This document shows, piece by piece, positions 1 to 5,173 of a stretch of 7,349 nucleotides of DNA (position 1 is the first letter of the stretch; every line of letters starts with the position of its first letter). The position numbers and the translations under genes are program-made. The stretch lies in contig DVOL01000086.1 of NCBI GenBank assembly GCA_018713505.1, positions 1 through 7,349 of the forward strand, in the 5' to 3' direction. The stretch is from Faeciplasma avium (GTDB lineage Bacteria; Bacillota; Clostridia; Oscillospirales; Ruminococcaceae). The notes beneath the pieces are model-generated. The model was not told where the DNA came from, ran no database searches, and saw nothing but the letters and a program-made list of their open reading frames with translations.

Positions 1-422
1 TAACACAATGTTTGGTAAGCGCCCCCTGTTTGACGTTCTACAAAGAAAACAACCAGGTCTGAACGGTCAACCATTTCACGATTGCGTTTTTGATGCGCTC
101 CTTTGAAGTGCCCAACAGCAGAAGCTCCGCAGACCTCTATATCGTCGTAATAGTCGTGAAAAGCCTCCTCGTTATCTCGATATTCCGCTGTCTCATAAGG
201 CATAACCCATACAAGTGCGCTGTTATCATCACGGACAGCTCTTTTACATCGTCTCACCGTGGAGGAAACCAGTTGATCGAAGTCGCCATCACGACCCACA
301 AGAAACTCCACATACTCCTTGTTGTGCAGTAGCTCTCGTATAATCTTTTCAAGTTTCTGTTCCACGGGAAAGGGATTGTCGATGATCCTATGCCCGAAAA
401 AAGCAACCGTAAAAATATTCAT
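1..422 (-). CDS. SLOG-superfamily protein (DUF1273/YpsA-like), 3' end outside the window
   Basis: 140 codons are visible, reading leftward off the window edge, so the C-terminus is missing. The start is ATG at 422-420, with a GGAGG ribosome site at 434-430 and 7 nt spacing. The N-terminus begins MNIFTVAFFGHRII, with the FxGHR motif (about residues 8-12). VGRDGDFDQLVSS follows near residues 42-54, and the visible part ends in TGGAYQTLC. A GHR motif, an acidic glycine-rich turn and a late GGAxxT motif are the pattern of SLOG Rossmann-like nucleotide-binding proteins. Many small solitary members of this kind sit in Firmicutes mobile elements. Members are thought to bind nucleotide-derived ligands; the substrate here is unknown. 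It has its own promoter, a long structured leader, and a divergent XRE repressor gene. Family assignment comes from motifs recalled, not from a search. An in-frame ATG ten codons upstream is less likely because it has no ribosome site. Confidence 0.82.
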   Translation of the reverse strand, partial: MNIFTVAFFGHRIIDNPFPVEQKLEKIIRELLHNKEYVEFLVGRDGDFDQLVSSTVRRCKRAVRDDNSALVWVMPYETAEYRDNEEAFHDYYDDIEVCGASAVGHFKGAHQKRNREMVDRSDLVVFFVERQTGGAYQTLC

Positions 423-440
423 ATCGAACCCTCCAGAGAC

Positions 441-472
441 AAAAATGTCCATCGAACAATCATGTCCGATGG
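441..472 (-). terminator. Terminator-like hairpin in the SLOG leader (possible attenuator)
   Basis: On the minus strand a 10-bp stem with one G-U pair (CCATCGGACA / TGTTCGATGG, 4-nt loop) occupies 472-449. It is followed after three bases by five T (445-441). It ends only 7 nt upstream of the SLOG ribosome site, so it would stop transcription before the gene or sit against its initiation region. The stem is moderately stable and the T run is short, so termination is probably partial. Confidence 0.45.
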
Positions 473-565
473 GCTTTCTTAATGACTCGGCTATCCTCCA
501 AATCCCTTACGGGCAACTGAACCGGTTCTTACCGCATATAGCGGATCGTCGCAGTCCTTCTTATG

Positions 566-613
566 TTAGGTGTGTGTATAGCGGTCATTTAAGAACATTT
601 TTAAGTTTGACAT
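566..613 (-). CDS. Possible 15-aa leader peptide upstream of the SLOG gene
   Basis: The frame runs ATG (613-611) to TAA (568-566) and encodes MSNLKMFLNDRYTHT. It starts about 54 nt after the predicted transcript start and ends about 94 nt before the terminator-like hairpin, which is where a regulatory leader peptide would lie. The only ribosome-site candidate is a GAGG about 10-12 nt upstream (GGGCGAGG). An ORF this short can arise by chance. The call rests on position within the long leader, not on similarity to any known peptide. Confidence 0.3.
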   Translation of the reverse strand: MSNLKMFLNDRYTHT

Positions 614-673
614 GGCTTGTTTACGCCTCGCCCAAATACTATAAGCACGAAAATTTGCATAATATAGATTTAT

Positions 674-702
674 AGTATAGCACAAAGCGGAAACAATATC
701 AA
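674..702 (-). promoter_or_regulatory. Promoter of the SLOG gene (minus strand)
   Basis: Read on the minus strand: -35 TTGATA (702-697), exactly 17 bp of spacer, then -10 TATACT (679-674). Each hexamer matches the vegetative sigma consensus at 5 of 6 positions. It points away from the XRE promoter, and its -35 box touches the left arm of the inverted repeat at 702-740. Confidence 0.7.
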
Positions 703-740
703 TAGTCTGTGGAAATTTTGTTTGAATATTTATAGACTAT
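702..740. promoter_or_regulatory. Inverted repeat between divergent promoters, candidate XRE operator
   Basis: The perfect 7-bp arms ATAGTCT (702-708) and AGACTAT (734-740) have centres 32 bp apart, about three helical turns. The left arm abuts the -35 of the SLOG promoter. The right arm lies directly upstream of the -10 (742-747) of the XRE gene. This placement suits repression of both promoters by the adjacent HTH protein. Operator function is inferred from position only, and the DNA is AT-rich, so chance symmetry is possible. Confidence 0.4.
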
Positions 741-747
741 ATATAAT
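718..747 (+). promoter_or_regulatory. Promoter of the XRE regulator gene
   Basis: A perfect -10 TATAAT is at 742-747, with a weak -35 TTGTTT at 718-723 (18-bp spacer). Transcription would begin near 754. That leaves almost no leader before ATG 757 and about 15 nt before ATG 769. The weak -35 is consistent with a lightly expressed, autoregulated gene. Confidence 0.5.
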
Positions 748-768
748 GCAAAAAGGATGGATAAGGCT

Positions 769-1107
769 ATGAGCGAAATTGCAAAATCAGTTGGTCAGCG
801 AATCCGAAACTACAGAACCCGACAAGGGTTAAGCCAAGAAAAGCTTGCTGAAATGTCCGGGTGCCACCCGACTTATATCGGTCAGCTCGAACGTGGCGAG
901 AAGAACGCAACTCTTGAAAGTATTGAAAAGATCGCTGCCGCTTTGAACGTATCTTTGTCAAAGCTCTTTGAGAAGCTGGGCGGGCAGGAGGATGAGACCA
1001 GGGACATACCCCTTGAGTGTTATGAATTTCTCTCCGCAAAAACCAAAGAGGAGCAGGAGCACCTATATCGTATTCTGCTTGAAATGGACAAGTACAAAAG
1101 GAACTGA
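769..1107 (+). CDS. XRE-family helix-turn-helix transcriptional regulator
   Basis: A 112-aa DNA-binding repressor-type protein. An N-terminal Cro/C1 HTH domain occupies about residues 9-63 (VGQRIRNYRTRQGLSQEKLA, then SGCHPTYIGQLERGEKNATL). LSQEKLAEMSG forms helix 2 and the turn, and HPTYIGQLERG the recognition helix. A short charged helical tail (residues ~70-112) probably mediates dimerisation. ATG 769 is preferred over ATG 757: the AAAAGGA at 751-757 is 11 nt from the former but abuts the latter, and family members usually begin near MSEIAK. The gene diverges from the SLOG gene and likely represses itself and that gene through the inverted repeat at 702-740. It ends at its own terminator. 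Solitary regulators of this type are common in integrative elements of Clostridia. No ligand or protease domain is visible. Confidence 0.9.
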   Translation: MSEIAKSVGQRIRNYRTRQGLSQEKLAEMSGCHPTYIGQLERGEKNATLESIEKIAAALNVSLSKLFEKLGGQEDETRDIPLECYEFLSAKTKEEQEHLYRILLEMDKYKRN

Positions 1108-1112
1108 AAGTT

Positions 1113-1148
1113 AAAAGGATACCGCCAAGAACGGCGGTATCCTTTTTT
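1113..1148 (+). terminator. Intrinsic terminator of the XRE gene
   Basis: The arms AAAAGGATACCGCC (1113-1126) and GGCGGTATCCTTTT (1133-1146) pair perfectly around a 6-nt loop, and the T run extends to 1148. It lies 5 nt after the stop codon. This is the clearest terminator in the window. Because A's precede and T's follow the GC stem, it may work in both directions. Confidence 0.93.
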
Positions 1149-1371
1149 GCGTCTTTGCGGCACTTATCCATATTTATCTCGCAGTATGCAACGCATAAAC
1201 GCTGAACCTTCGGATATAACCCCAACAAAAGCAAAGCTAATACGCTATTTCCATATATTTTTTCGCAAAAAGCGTAAAATTCTGTAATATCCTGTCGAAT
1301 TAAGCGTAAGCACTTGGGTTAGTAAAACTGTCTTTTCGCCTACAATATATAGTGGAGAGGTGGTGAGGCAA
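1149..1371 (+). promoter_or_regulatory. AT-rich intergenic region with a probable promoter for the chimeric HTH/M20 frame
   Basis: No gene is seen here. Near the right end a -10-like TACAAT (1341-1346) has a weak TTAGTA 16 bp upstream. It is followed by the purine-rich ribosome site GGAGAGG (1354-1360) serving GTG 1372. The heptamer AGCGTAA occurs twice (about 1270 and 1302), and short AATTC/GAATT arms lie between the copies. These could be regulator sites, but the evidence is thin. Confidence 0.35.
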
Positions 1372-2058
1372 GTGGATACTAAGTTTATTCGTGATAGGAT
1401 TACGCAGTTGAGGATACTTGAGGACAACGGCAAGGATGTCGGAGTTGTCGACTGCGTATTGGGGATGTTTAACTACAGTGTAAGATTCTACGGACAGACC
1501 GTCCACGCAGGAACCTTCCCCGTGCCGAAAAGAAGGGACGCTCTGTATGCCGCCGCTCAGGCGCTATGCTATCTTCACTCCGAGATTGACAGCCTTGGAA
1601 TCGACGAGCTTGTCTACACAACCGGCGAGATAGTCTGCCATCCCTGCGTTCACACCTGCGTTCCCGATTATGTCGACTTCTCGATTGATGTCCGCCACAA
1701 GGACCCCGAGTCTCTTAACAGGGTGCTTGTCGTGGTCAAGAGCTGTGCAGACAGGGAGTGGTCGGACTGCAGCTGCGTCGTCGAGAAGGCATGGAACAGA
1801 GACACCGTCTACTACGACGAAAGGCTTATAGGCTATGTCAAGGAGGCTGCCGAGGAGTGCGGAATCCCGCATATGTACATCCACTCTGGAGCGGGACACG
1901 ACGCTCAGTTCGCCGCCTACATGATGCCCACCACCATGGTCTTTGTCCAGTCTAAGGACGGGCTTTCCCACTGCGAGCCGGAGTTTTCCTCCGTAAAGCA
2001 CTGCACCGAGGGAGCTACAGTAATGCTGGGCGCCGTACTAAAGGCGGATAAGGACTGA
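1372..2058 (+). CDS. Chimeric frame: HTH-regulator-like start fused to the C-terminal half of an M20 hydantoinase/carbamoylase-type amidohydrolase (probable remnant)
   Basis: The 228-aa frame is about half the usual ~400-415 aa of M20 Zn amidohydrolases of the carbamoylase/allantoate-deiminase group. From residue ~15 it matches the lid/dimerisation domain (SVRFYGQTVHAGTFPVPKRR, residues ~36-55; later PDYVDFSIDVRHKDPESL). It then matches the C-terminal catalytic part: SGAGHDAQFAA (~172-182), FVQSKDG, then SHCEPE with the late metal-ligand histidine (~200). The N-terminal metal-binding half is absent, so catalysis is very unlikely. Residues 1-13 (VDTKFIRDRITQL) instead resemble the start of small XRE regulators and use AT-ending codons, whereas codons after CTT GAG GAC end mostly in C/G. 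GTG 1372 is chosen for its 11-nt distance from GGAGAGG; GTG 1360 and 1363 are alternatives. The frame has no internal stop and may still be translated as a readthrough leader to the dehydrogenase gene 29 nt downstream. Confidence 0.8.
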   Translation: MDTKFIRDRITQLRILEDNGKDVGVVDCVLGMFNYSVRFYGQTVHAGTFPVPKRRDALYAAAQALCYLHSEIDSLGIDELVYTTGEIVCHPCVHTCVPDYVDFSIDVRHKDPESLNRVLVVVKSCADREWSDCSCVVEKAWNRDTVYYDERLIGYVKEAAEECGIPHMYIHSGAGHDAQFAAYMMPTTMVFVQSKDGLSHCEPEFSSVKHCTEGATVMLGAVLKADKD

Positions 2059-2087
2059 CCGCCCGACAGCAAAAAGGAGGAATGCTT

Positions 2088-3248
2088 ATGCCGACAGCTA
2101 ACAGGGAGTTTTTCATCCCCGGCAGGATAATCTACAGGGAGGGTGCGCTTGCCGCCCTGCAGCCAAGGCTTGGCTCGCTCGGGAAAAAGGCTCTTATCGT
2201 GACCGGGAAAACCGTCAGGACGCTTGAATGCTTTGGCAGTCTGACATCGATGCTTGAAGCCTCCAACACAGGCTATGAGGTCTTTGACGGGATAACCGGC
2301 GAGCCTGACGATGAGATGATAGCTAACGGCGCAAGGGCGTATCGGGATGCCGGCTGCGATTTTCTCATAGGAATCGGAGGGGGAAGCCCTATCGACTCCA
2401 TGAAGGCTATAGCCGTCAGCGTCTCCGGGGATTTGGGAATCTGCGACTATTACGGCAAAATAATCGACCTTGACCTGCCAAAAATGGTAGCCATTCCGAC
2501 TACAGCCGGCACAGGCTCAGAGGCGACGCAGTTTACCGTGATAACCGACTCCTCAAGAAGTATAAAAATGCTCCTAAAGGGCGCCTCGCTGATGCAGGAC
2601 TTTGCGATTGTCGACGGTACGCTGGGAGTATCCGCTCCCAAGTCGGTAACAGCCTCCACCGGGCTTGACGCTCTAACCCACGCCGTCGAGGCGTACACCT
2701 CAAGGCTTGCCCAGCCGCTCACCGACAGCCTCTGCATATCCAGTGTAAAAAGGCTGTTTGAGTATCTTCCACGGGCGTATAAGGACAGAGGCGACCTTTT
2801 GGCAAGGGAGCAAAACGCAATAGCCGCACTTGAGGCGGGGATTGCAATAAACAACTCCTCGGTCACAATAGTCCACGGCATGAGCCGTCCGATAGGCGCA
2901 CTCTTCCATGTCCCCCACGGGCTTTCAAACGCTATGCTTCTGTATAGGTGCATGGATTTTGTCAAGGACAGTGCAAGAAAAAGGCTCGCTGAGCTTTCAA
3001 GAGCCGTTGGACTATCGGATATAAGAACCGCCGAGGATACAGCGGCGGACAGATTTGTCTTTGCCCTGGGCGAGCTGTGCAGCGCCCTTGATGTCCCGAC
3101 GGTAGGCGGCTACAACATCCCAAGACAGGAATATATGTCAAGCCTTGACAAGATGGCTGACGACGCCATAGCAAGCGGCAGTCCCTCTAACACACAAAAG
3201 CTCCTCACCAAGGAGGATATCATAAATATTTACAGGTCGGTATACTGA
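2088..3248 (+). CDS. Iron-containing (group III) alcohol dehydrogenase
   Basis: A 386-aa cytoplasmic NAD(P)-dependent oxidoreductase interconverting an alcohol and an aldehyde or ketone. An N-terminal Rossmann-like domain carries GIGGGSPIDSMKA (~95-107) for the dinucleotide pyrophosphate, then PTTAGTGSEAT (~137-147). The C-terminal helical domain carries the metal ligands: D194 and H198 in GLDALTHAVEAY, H263 in HGMSRP, and H277 in FHVPHG. This spacing matches FucO/DhaT-type enzymes, so the protein looks intact and active. ATG 2088 is chosen because AAGGAGG (2074-2080) lies 7 nt upstream; ATG 2082 would be only 1 nt from it. It follows the truncated M20 gene by 29 nt with no terminator or obvious promoter between, so the two form one transcript. 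Motifs alone do not fix the substrate; the former M20 partner hints at a dismantled catabolic pathway, which is inference. Confidence 0.93.
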   Translation: MPTANREFFIPGRIIYREGALAALQPRLGSLGKKALIVTGKTVRTLECFGSLTSMLEASNTGYEVFDGITGEPDDEMIANGARAYRDAGCDFLIGIGGGSPIDSMKAIAVSVSGDLGICDYYGKIIDLDLPKMVAIPTTAGTGSEATQFTVITDSSRSIKMLLKGASLMQDFAIVDGTLGVSAPKSVTASTGLDALTHAVEAYTSRLAQPLTDSLCISSVKRLFEYLPRAYKDRGDLLAREQNAIAALEAGIAINNSSVTIVHGMSRPIGALFHVPHGLSNAMLLYRCMDFVKDSARKRLAELSRAVGLSDIRTAEDTAADRFVFALGELCSALDVPTVGGYNIPRQEYMSSLDKMADDAIASGSPSNTQKLLTKEDIINIYRSVY

Positions 3249-3343
3249 CCTCGCAAGAGCCGTCGCACAGGCAAGAAGGCTTCTTTGGGCGGGTTATTCA
3301 AGGCTTTGCTCCTGGACTCCCCTGCCCGTAACGGTATAAAAAG

Positions 3344-3388
3344 CTGCTCGAAAAGAAACTACAGCGTTTGTTTTCGGGCAGTATTTTT
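3344..3388 (+). terminator. Probable intrinsic terminator of the dehydrogenase operon
   Basis: The 16-nt arms 3344-3359 (CTGCTCGAAAAGAAAC) and 3366-3381 (GTTTGTTTTCGGGCAG) pair with one G-U and one mismatch around a 6-nt loop. They are followed by TA and five T (3384-3388). The preceding A run (3338-3342) would make it symmetrical for leftward transcription too. It lies 95 nt after the dehydrogenase stop. The stem is AT-rich inside, so strength is uncertain. Positions 3249-3343 contain nothing I recognise. Confidence 0.6.
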
Positions 3389-3525
3389 GCTATGCAAAAG
3401 CATAGCAAAACTTTGAGATGTGCCATTTCCTCGCCCCTTCGGGGCAACTGGAAATGATGCGCAAAAACTTCATGCGCCGCAGGTTTTTGTCCCTCATCGT
3501 AGTGCGCCGTGGCGCATGAAGTTTT
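3385..3525. repeat. Cluster of three strong palindromes, possible interspersed repeat element
   Basis: (1) 3385-3410 is a perfect 11-bp palindrome (TTTTGCTATGC, 4-nt loop). (2) 3424-3456 has outer arms CATTTCC/GGAAATG enclosing GCCCC-TTC-GGGGC. (3) 3464-3478 and 3511-3525 are perfect 15-bp arms (AAAACTTCATGCGCC and its complement) separated by 32 nt. No long reading frame crosses it. The first palindrome has its T's on the 5' side, so it is not a terminator. On the minus strand, arm 3 ends in TTTTTGC and could terminate the leftward trio. Such tandem hairpins are typical of REP/MITE-like dispersed elements, but copy number cannot be judged from one window. Confidence 0.55.
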
Positions 3526-3583
3526 ATGCCATGATACCCTGCCGCAGACAACACCGTTTATTTCCTTGAATGTCGGTATTACA

Positions 3584-3934
3584 TCAGATGAATATGTACC
3601 CTAGGGCTATCAGCAGCTTGATATCTGCGCCGTTTTTATAGAGCATAAAGATGATAAGAAGCAAAAGAAGCCTGTCGGCGTCAAGCTCGAAGCTATCCCC
3701 CAGTATATCTCTTAAAAACCCGAGAGGTCCTGCGGATAAAGGCTCTCTTTTGTTATCTCCAGCATGGGTTTTTTCGGCTCCCGATAAGGCTCCTCCCGGC
3801 AAGGGAGCGCTGCCGCTTTTAGCCTGATTATCCCCCACCATGGCACGGGACCTTCTTTGCATCTCACGCAGGCGGGAAAGAGCCTCCTCCTGCATTCTTC
3901 CGAACTCCGGGCTGTCAGGGCTAAAGGATGCCAA
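3584..3934 (-). CDS. Hypothetical protein with hydrophobic C-terminus (third gene of the small trio)
   Basis: 116 aa, function not recognised. The start is TTG 3934 (no ATG is suitable), supported by a GGAGG 8 nt upstream. It overlaps the end of the preceding gene by 14 nt, so translation is probably coupled. The N-terminal third is a charged helix (RMQEEALSRLREMQRRSRAM, ~13-32). Residues ~35-68 are a polar Pro/Gly/Ser-rich linker. The C-terminus holds two short hydrophobic runs, LLLLLIIFMLY (~89-99) and LLIALGYIFI (~107-116), separated by KNGADIK, which looks like a small hairpin peripheral to or in the membrane. There is no signal peptide. The C-terminal pattern resembles small conserved proteins of Clostridia of unknown role. 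Steady codon use, start signal and overlap support a real gene. Confidence 0.75.
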   Translation of the reverse strand: MASFSPDSPEFGRMQEEALSRLREMQRRSRAMVGDNQAKSGSAPLPGGALSGAEKTHAGDNKREPLSAGPLGFLRDILGDSFELDADRLLLLLIIFMLYKNGADIKLLIALGYIFI

Positions 3935-4289
3935 GACCGTCGCCTCCTAAAAGCCCGCTCTTTGTTATAAGCGGAAGAAGATTTATCATCTTTAAAAGCC
4001 TGACTGCGCTGTCGGCCCGCTTTCTCCTAGCCTCGCCGAGAAGAGGTCTGAGCGCCCTTATCAGCCTTATGTTTTCATCCTCCTCGATGCTTCCCTCCAA
4101 GCCCTTGGCAAGGCTTATAAGCCCGGATATGTCAGGACTTCCCTCTCCCGGCTGACCTTTAGCCTCGGGCTGGCTCGCAGGAGGCGTACTGTCGGCAGGC
4201 AGACCAAGCATCGAGGCAAGCTCCTCTATCTGCTTCATGCTCTTTTCATCGCTTAGTATACTGCTCAGCCGCTGTGCTAGGTCCTCCAT
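3921..4289 (-). CDS. Hypothetical helical protein (second gene of the small trio)
   Basis: 122 aa, function not recognised. ATG 4289 is preceded by a long purine-rich ribosome site (AAGGGGGTGA) at about 7 nt. The protein has an N-terminal helical segment (MEDLAQRLSSILSDEKSM, then KQIEELASMLGL, ~1-30), a Pro/Gln/Gly-rich linker (~31-52), and a longer helical region rich in Leu, Arg and Lys (~53-110: LISLAKGLEGS, IRLIRALRPLLGEARRKRAD, VRLLKMINLLPLI). It ends in a glycine-rich tail. No signal peptide or clear transmembrane span is visible. The gene begins 22 nt after the upstream 78-aa gene and overlaps the downstream one, so the three form a single operon. Two helical domains joined by a flexible linker suggest a scaffold or partner-binding protein; this is inference. 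Confidence 0.78.
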   Translation of the reverse strand: MEDLAQRLSSILSDEKSMKQIEELASMLGLPADSTPPASQPEAKGQPGEGSPDISGLISLAKGLEGSIEEDENIRLIRALRPLLGEARRKRADSAVRLLKMINLLPLITKSGLLGGDGLGIL

Positions 4290-4311
4290 GCCGACTCACC
4301 CCCTTCTACAT

Positions 4312-4548
4312 TTATCCGAATAGCTTTTTCATAAGCTCCTTTGCCTGCGGACTTGACAGCACCGCCTGAGCCGTCACGGGATTTGAAAGCGCAGCGGTGA
4401 GCTTTTTTGCCTCAGAGCCTGGAAGAGTGCCAAGCAGCCTGTCAAAGGTGCCTGCCGACAGCTCGGACCTAAGCTTGGTCTCGCTGACTCCCAGCTTCTG
4501 GGACGCCGCCCTCAAAAGATAGTCTATCTGATTTTGATTTAGCTCCAT
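4312..4548 (-). CDS. Small hypothetical helical protein (first gene of the small trio)
   Basis: 78 aa, function not recognised. ATG 4548 has a GGAGG 7 nt upstream. The protein is soluble and probably all helical: MELNQNQIDYLLRAASQKLG, then ETKLRSELSAGTFDRLLGTL (~23-42), then EAKKLTAALSNP and a C-terminal VLSSPQAKELMKKLFG. The tail resembles the N-terminal ILSDEKSMKQIEELASMLG of the next gene product, which may mean shared ancestry or a shared binding motif. It is the first gene of the leftward operon. No convincing promoter hexamers were found for it in the 73 nt shared with the divergent phosphoesterase gene. Confidence 0.78.
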   Translation of the reverse strand: MELNQNQIDYLLRAASQKLGVSETKLRSELSAGTFDRLLGTLPGSEAKKLTAALSNPVTAQAVLSSPQAKELMKKLFG

Positions 4549-4565
4549 ATTTATCCCTCCATCTA

Positions 4566-4594
4566 TTGAAAAATGCTGTAAAATGTGATATGAT
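4566..4594 (+). promoter_or_regulatory. Promoter of the metallophosphoesterase gene
   Basis: -35 TTGAAA (4566-4571), 17-bp spacer, -10 TATGAT (4589-4594); 5 of 6 matches to the vegetative consensus in each box. Transcription would start near 4601, about 20 nt before GTG 4622. It lies between divergent genes and partly overlaps the likely promoter space of the leftward trio. Confidence 0.75.
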
Positions 4595-4621
4595 GATAAA
4601 AAGATTTGGAGATGCTTATTT

Positions 4622-5101
4622 GTGAGGATTATTGCTTTTTCGGACAGTCATGGTAATACCGGGGTAGTAAAGAAGCTTATCAGCTCGACCCGCAGCACCA
4701 CCGACCTGTACATCTTCCTTGGAGACGGCAGCCGGGATATCGACAGAGCCGGCGAGGAGCTTGAAGGCGTCAGGCTGCTGAAGGTCAGAGGGAACTGCGA
4801 CTTTTCCAGCTCCTCGCCTGACACTGCCGTCACCGAGGTTTTGGGCTATAAAATCATCTACACCCACGGACATACCCATGGCATAAAATACGATACCGCC
4901 GGGCTTGAGAGGCTCGCCTTCCAGAACGGTGCGGCTGCCGTGCTGTTCGGGCATACCCATGTCAGAGAGTGCCTTTACAGAAACGGAGTCTATTACATCA
5001 ACCCGGGAAGCATCGCCCTCCCAAGAGACGGCATGCCGCCCTCCTATGCCGCCATCGACATAATCCCTGCCGGTATAATGGTGACTCATGCCGAGCTGTA
5101 G
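4622..5101 (+). CDS. YfcE/MJ0936-type metallophosphoesterase
   Basis: 159 aa, a single-domain calcineurin-like phosphoesterase of the YfcE group; members hydrolyse phosphodiesters with Mn2+ or other divalent metals in the cytoplasm. The full metal-binding set is present in order: D8 and H10 in FSDSHGN, D35 in FLGDG, N58 in RGNCD, H82/H84/H86 in YTHGHTHG, and H111/H113 in LFGHTHV. The length is normal for the family (about 155-185 aa). GTG 4622 is used, with GGAG (4608-4611) 10 nt upstream, and MRIIAFSDSHGN is the expected N-terminus. It has its own promoter. AraD follows after 72 nt without an obvious terminator, so partial cotranscription is possible, though no functional link is known. The physiological substrate cannot be read from sequence. 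Confidence 0.93.
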   Translation: MRIIAFSDSHGNTGVVKKLISSTRSTTDLYIFLGDGSRDIDRAGEELEGVRLLKVRGNCDFSSSSPDTAVTEVLGYKIIYTHGHTHGIKYDTAGLERLAFQNGAAAVLFGHTHVRECLYRNGVYYINPGSIALPRDGMPPSYAAIDIIPAGIMVTHAEL

Positions 5102-5173
5102 TCCGCCCTCTTAATCATTATATTCGGCTAATCAAAACTGTTTACTAAAAGATATTGAAAGGATGCTGTTATT

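Larger units (their letters stand above)
423..667 (-). promoter_or_regulatory. Long structured 5' leader of the SLOG gene
   Basis: The promoter at 674-702 predicts a transcript start near 667, leaving about 245 nt before the SLOG start codon. In transcript order the leader holds a 15-codon reading frame (613-566), a CCGC/GCGG hairpin (544-532), a 10-bp palindrome GAACCGGTTC (528-519), a long hairpin followed by five U (472-441), and the SLOG ribosome site. A short ORF upstream of a terminator-like hairpin resembles leader-peptide attenuation of inducible resistance genes. That is inference; no known riboswitch class was recognised. Confidence 0.45.

Noticed and set aside
419..463. Minus-strand 14-aa frame (MIVRWTFLSLEGSI) overlapping the SLOG start by ATGA
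   Set aside because: The overlap suggests coupling, but its ATG lies inside the terminator-like hairpin and the nearest GGAGG is more than 20 nt away.
90..675. Two plus-strand open frames over the left end
   Set aside because: They lie opposite the SLOG gene and its leader, have no ribosome sites, and encode low-complexity Ser/Ile-rich products. The minus-strand SLOG frame has a GGAGG site and recognisable motifs.
767..1234. Long minus-strand open frame opposite the XRE gene
   Set aside because: It crosses a perfect terminator stem and has no ribosome site or family features; it is an antisense shadow.
1564..2001. Minus-strand open frame opposite the M20 remnant
   Set aside because: The plus-strand frame carries clear M20 motifs; the antisense product shows none.
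3385..3410. Perfect 11-bp palindrome as an intrinsic terminator
   Set aside because: On both strands the T-rich side precedes the GC part and A's follow, so there is no 3' U tract.
4616..5089. Minus-strand frame opposite the metallophosphoesterase
   Set aside because: The complete set of metal-binding motifs is on the plus strand, with a promoter and GTG start.
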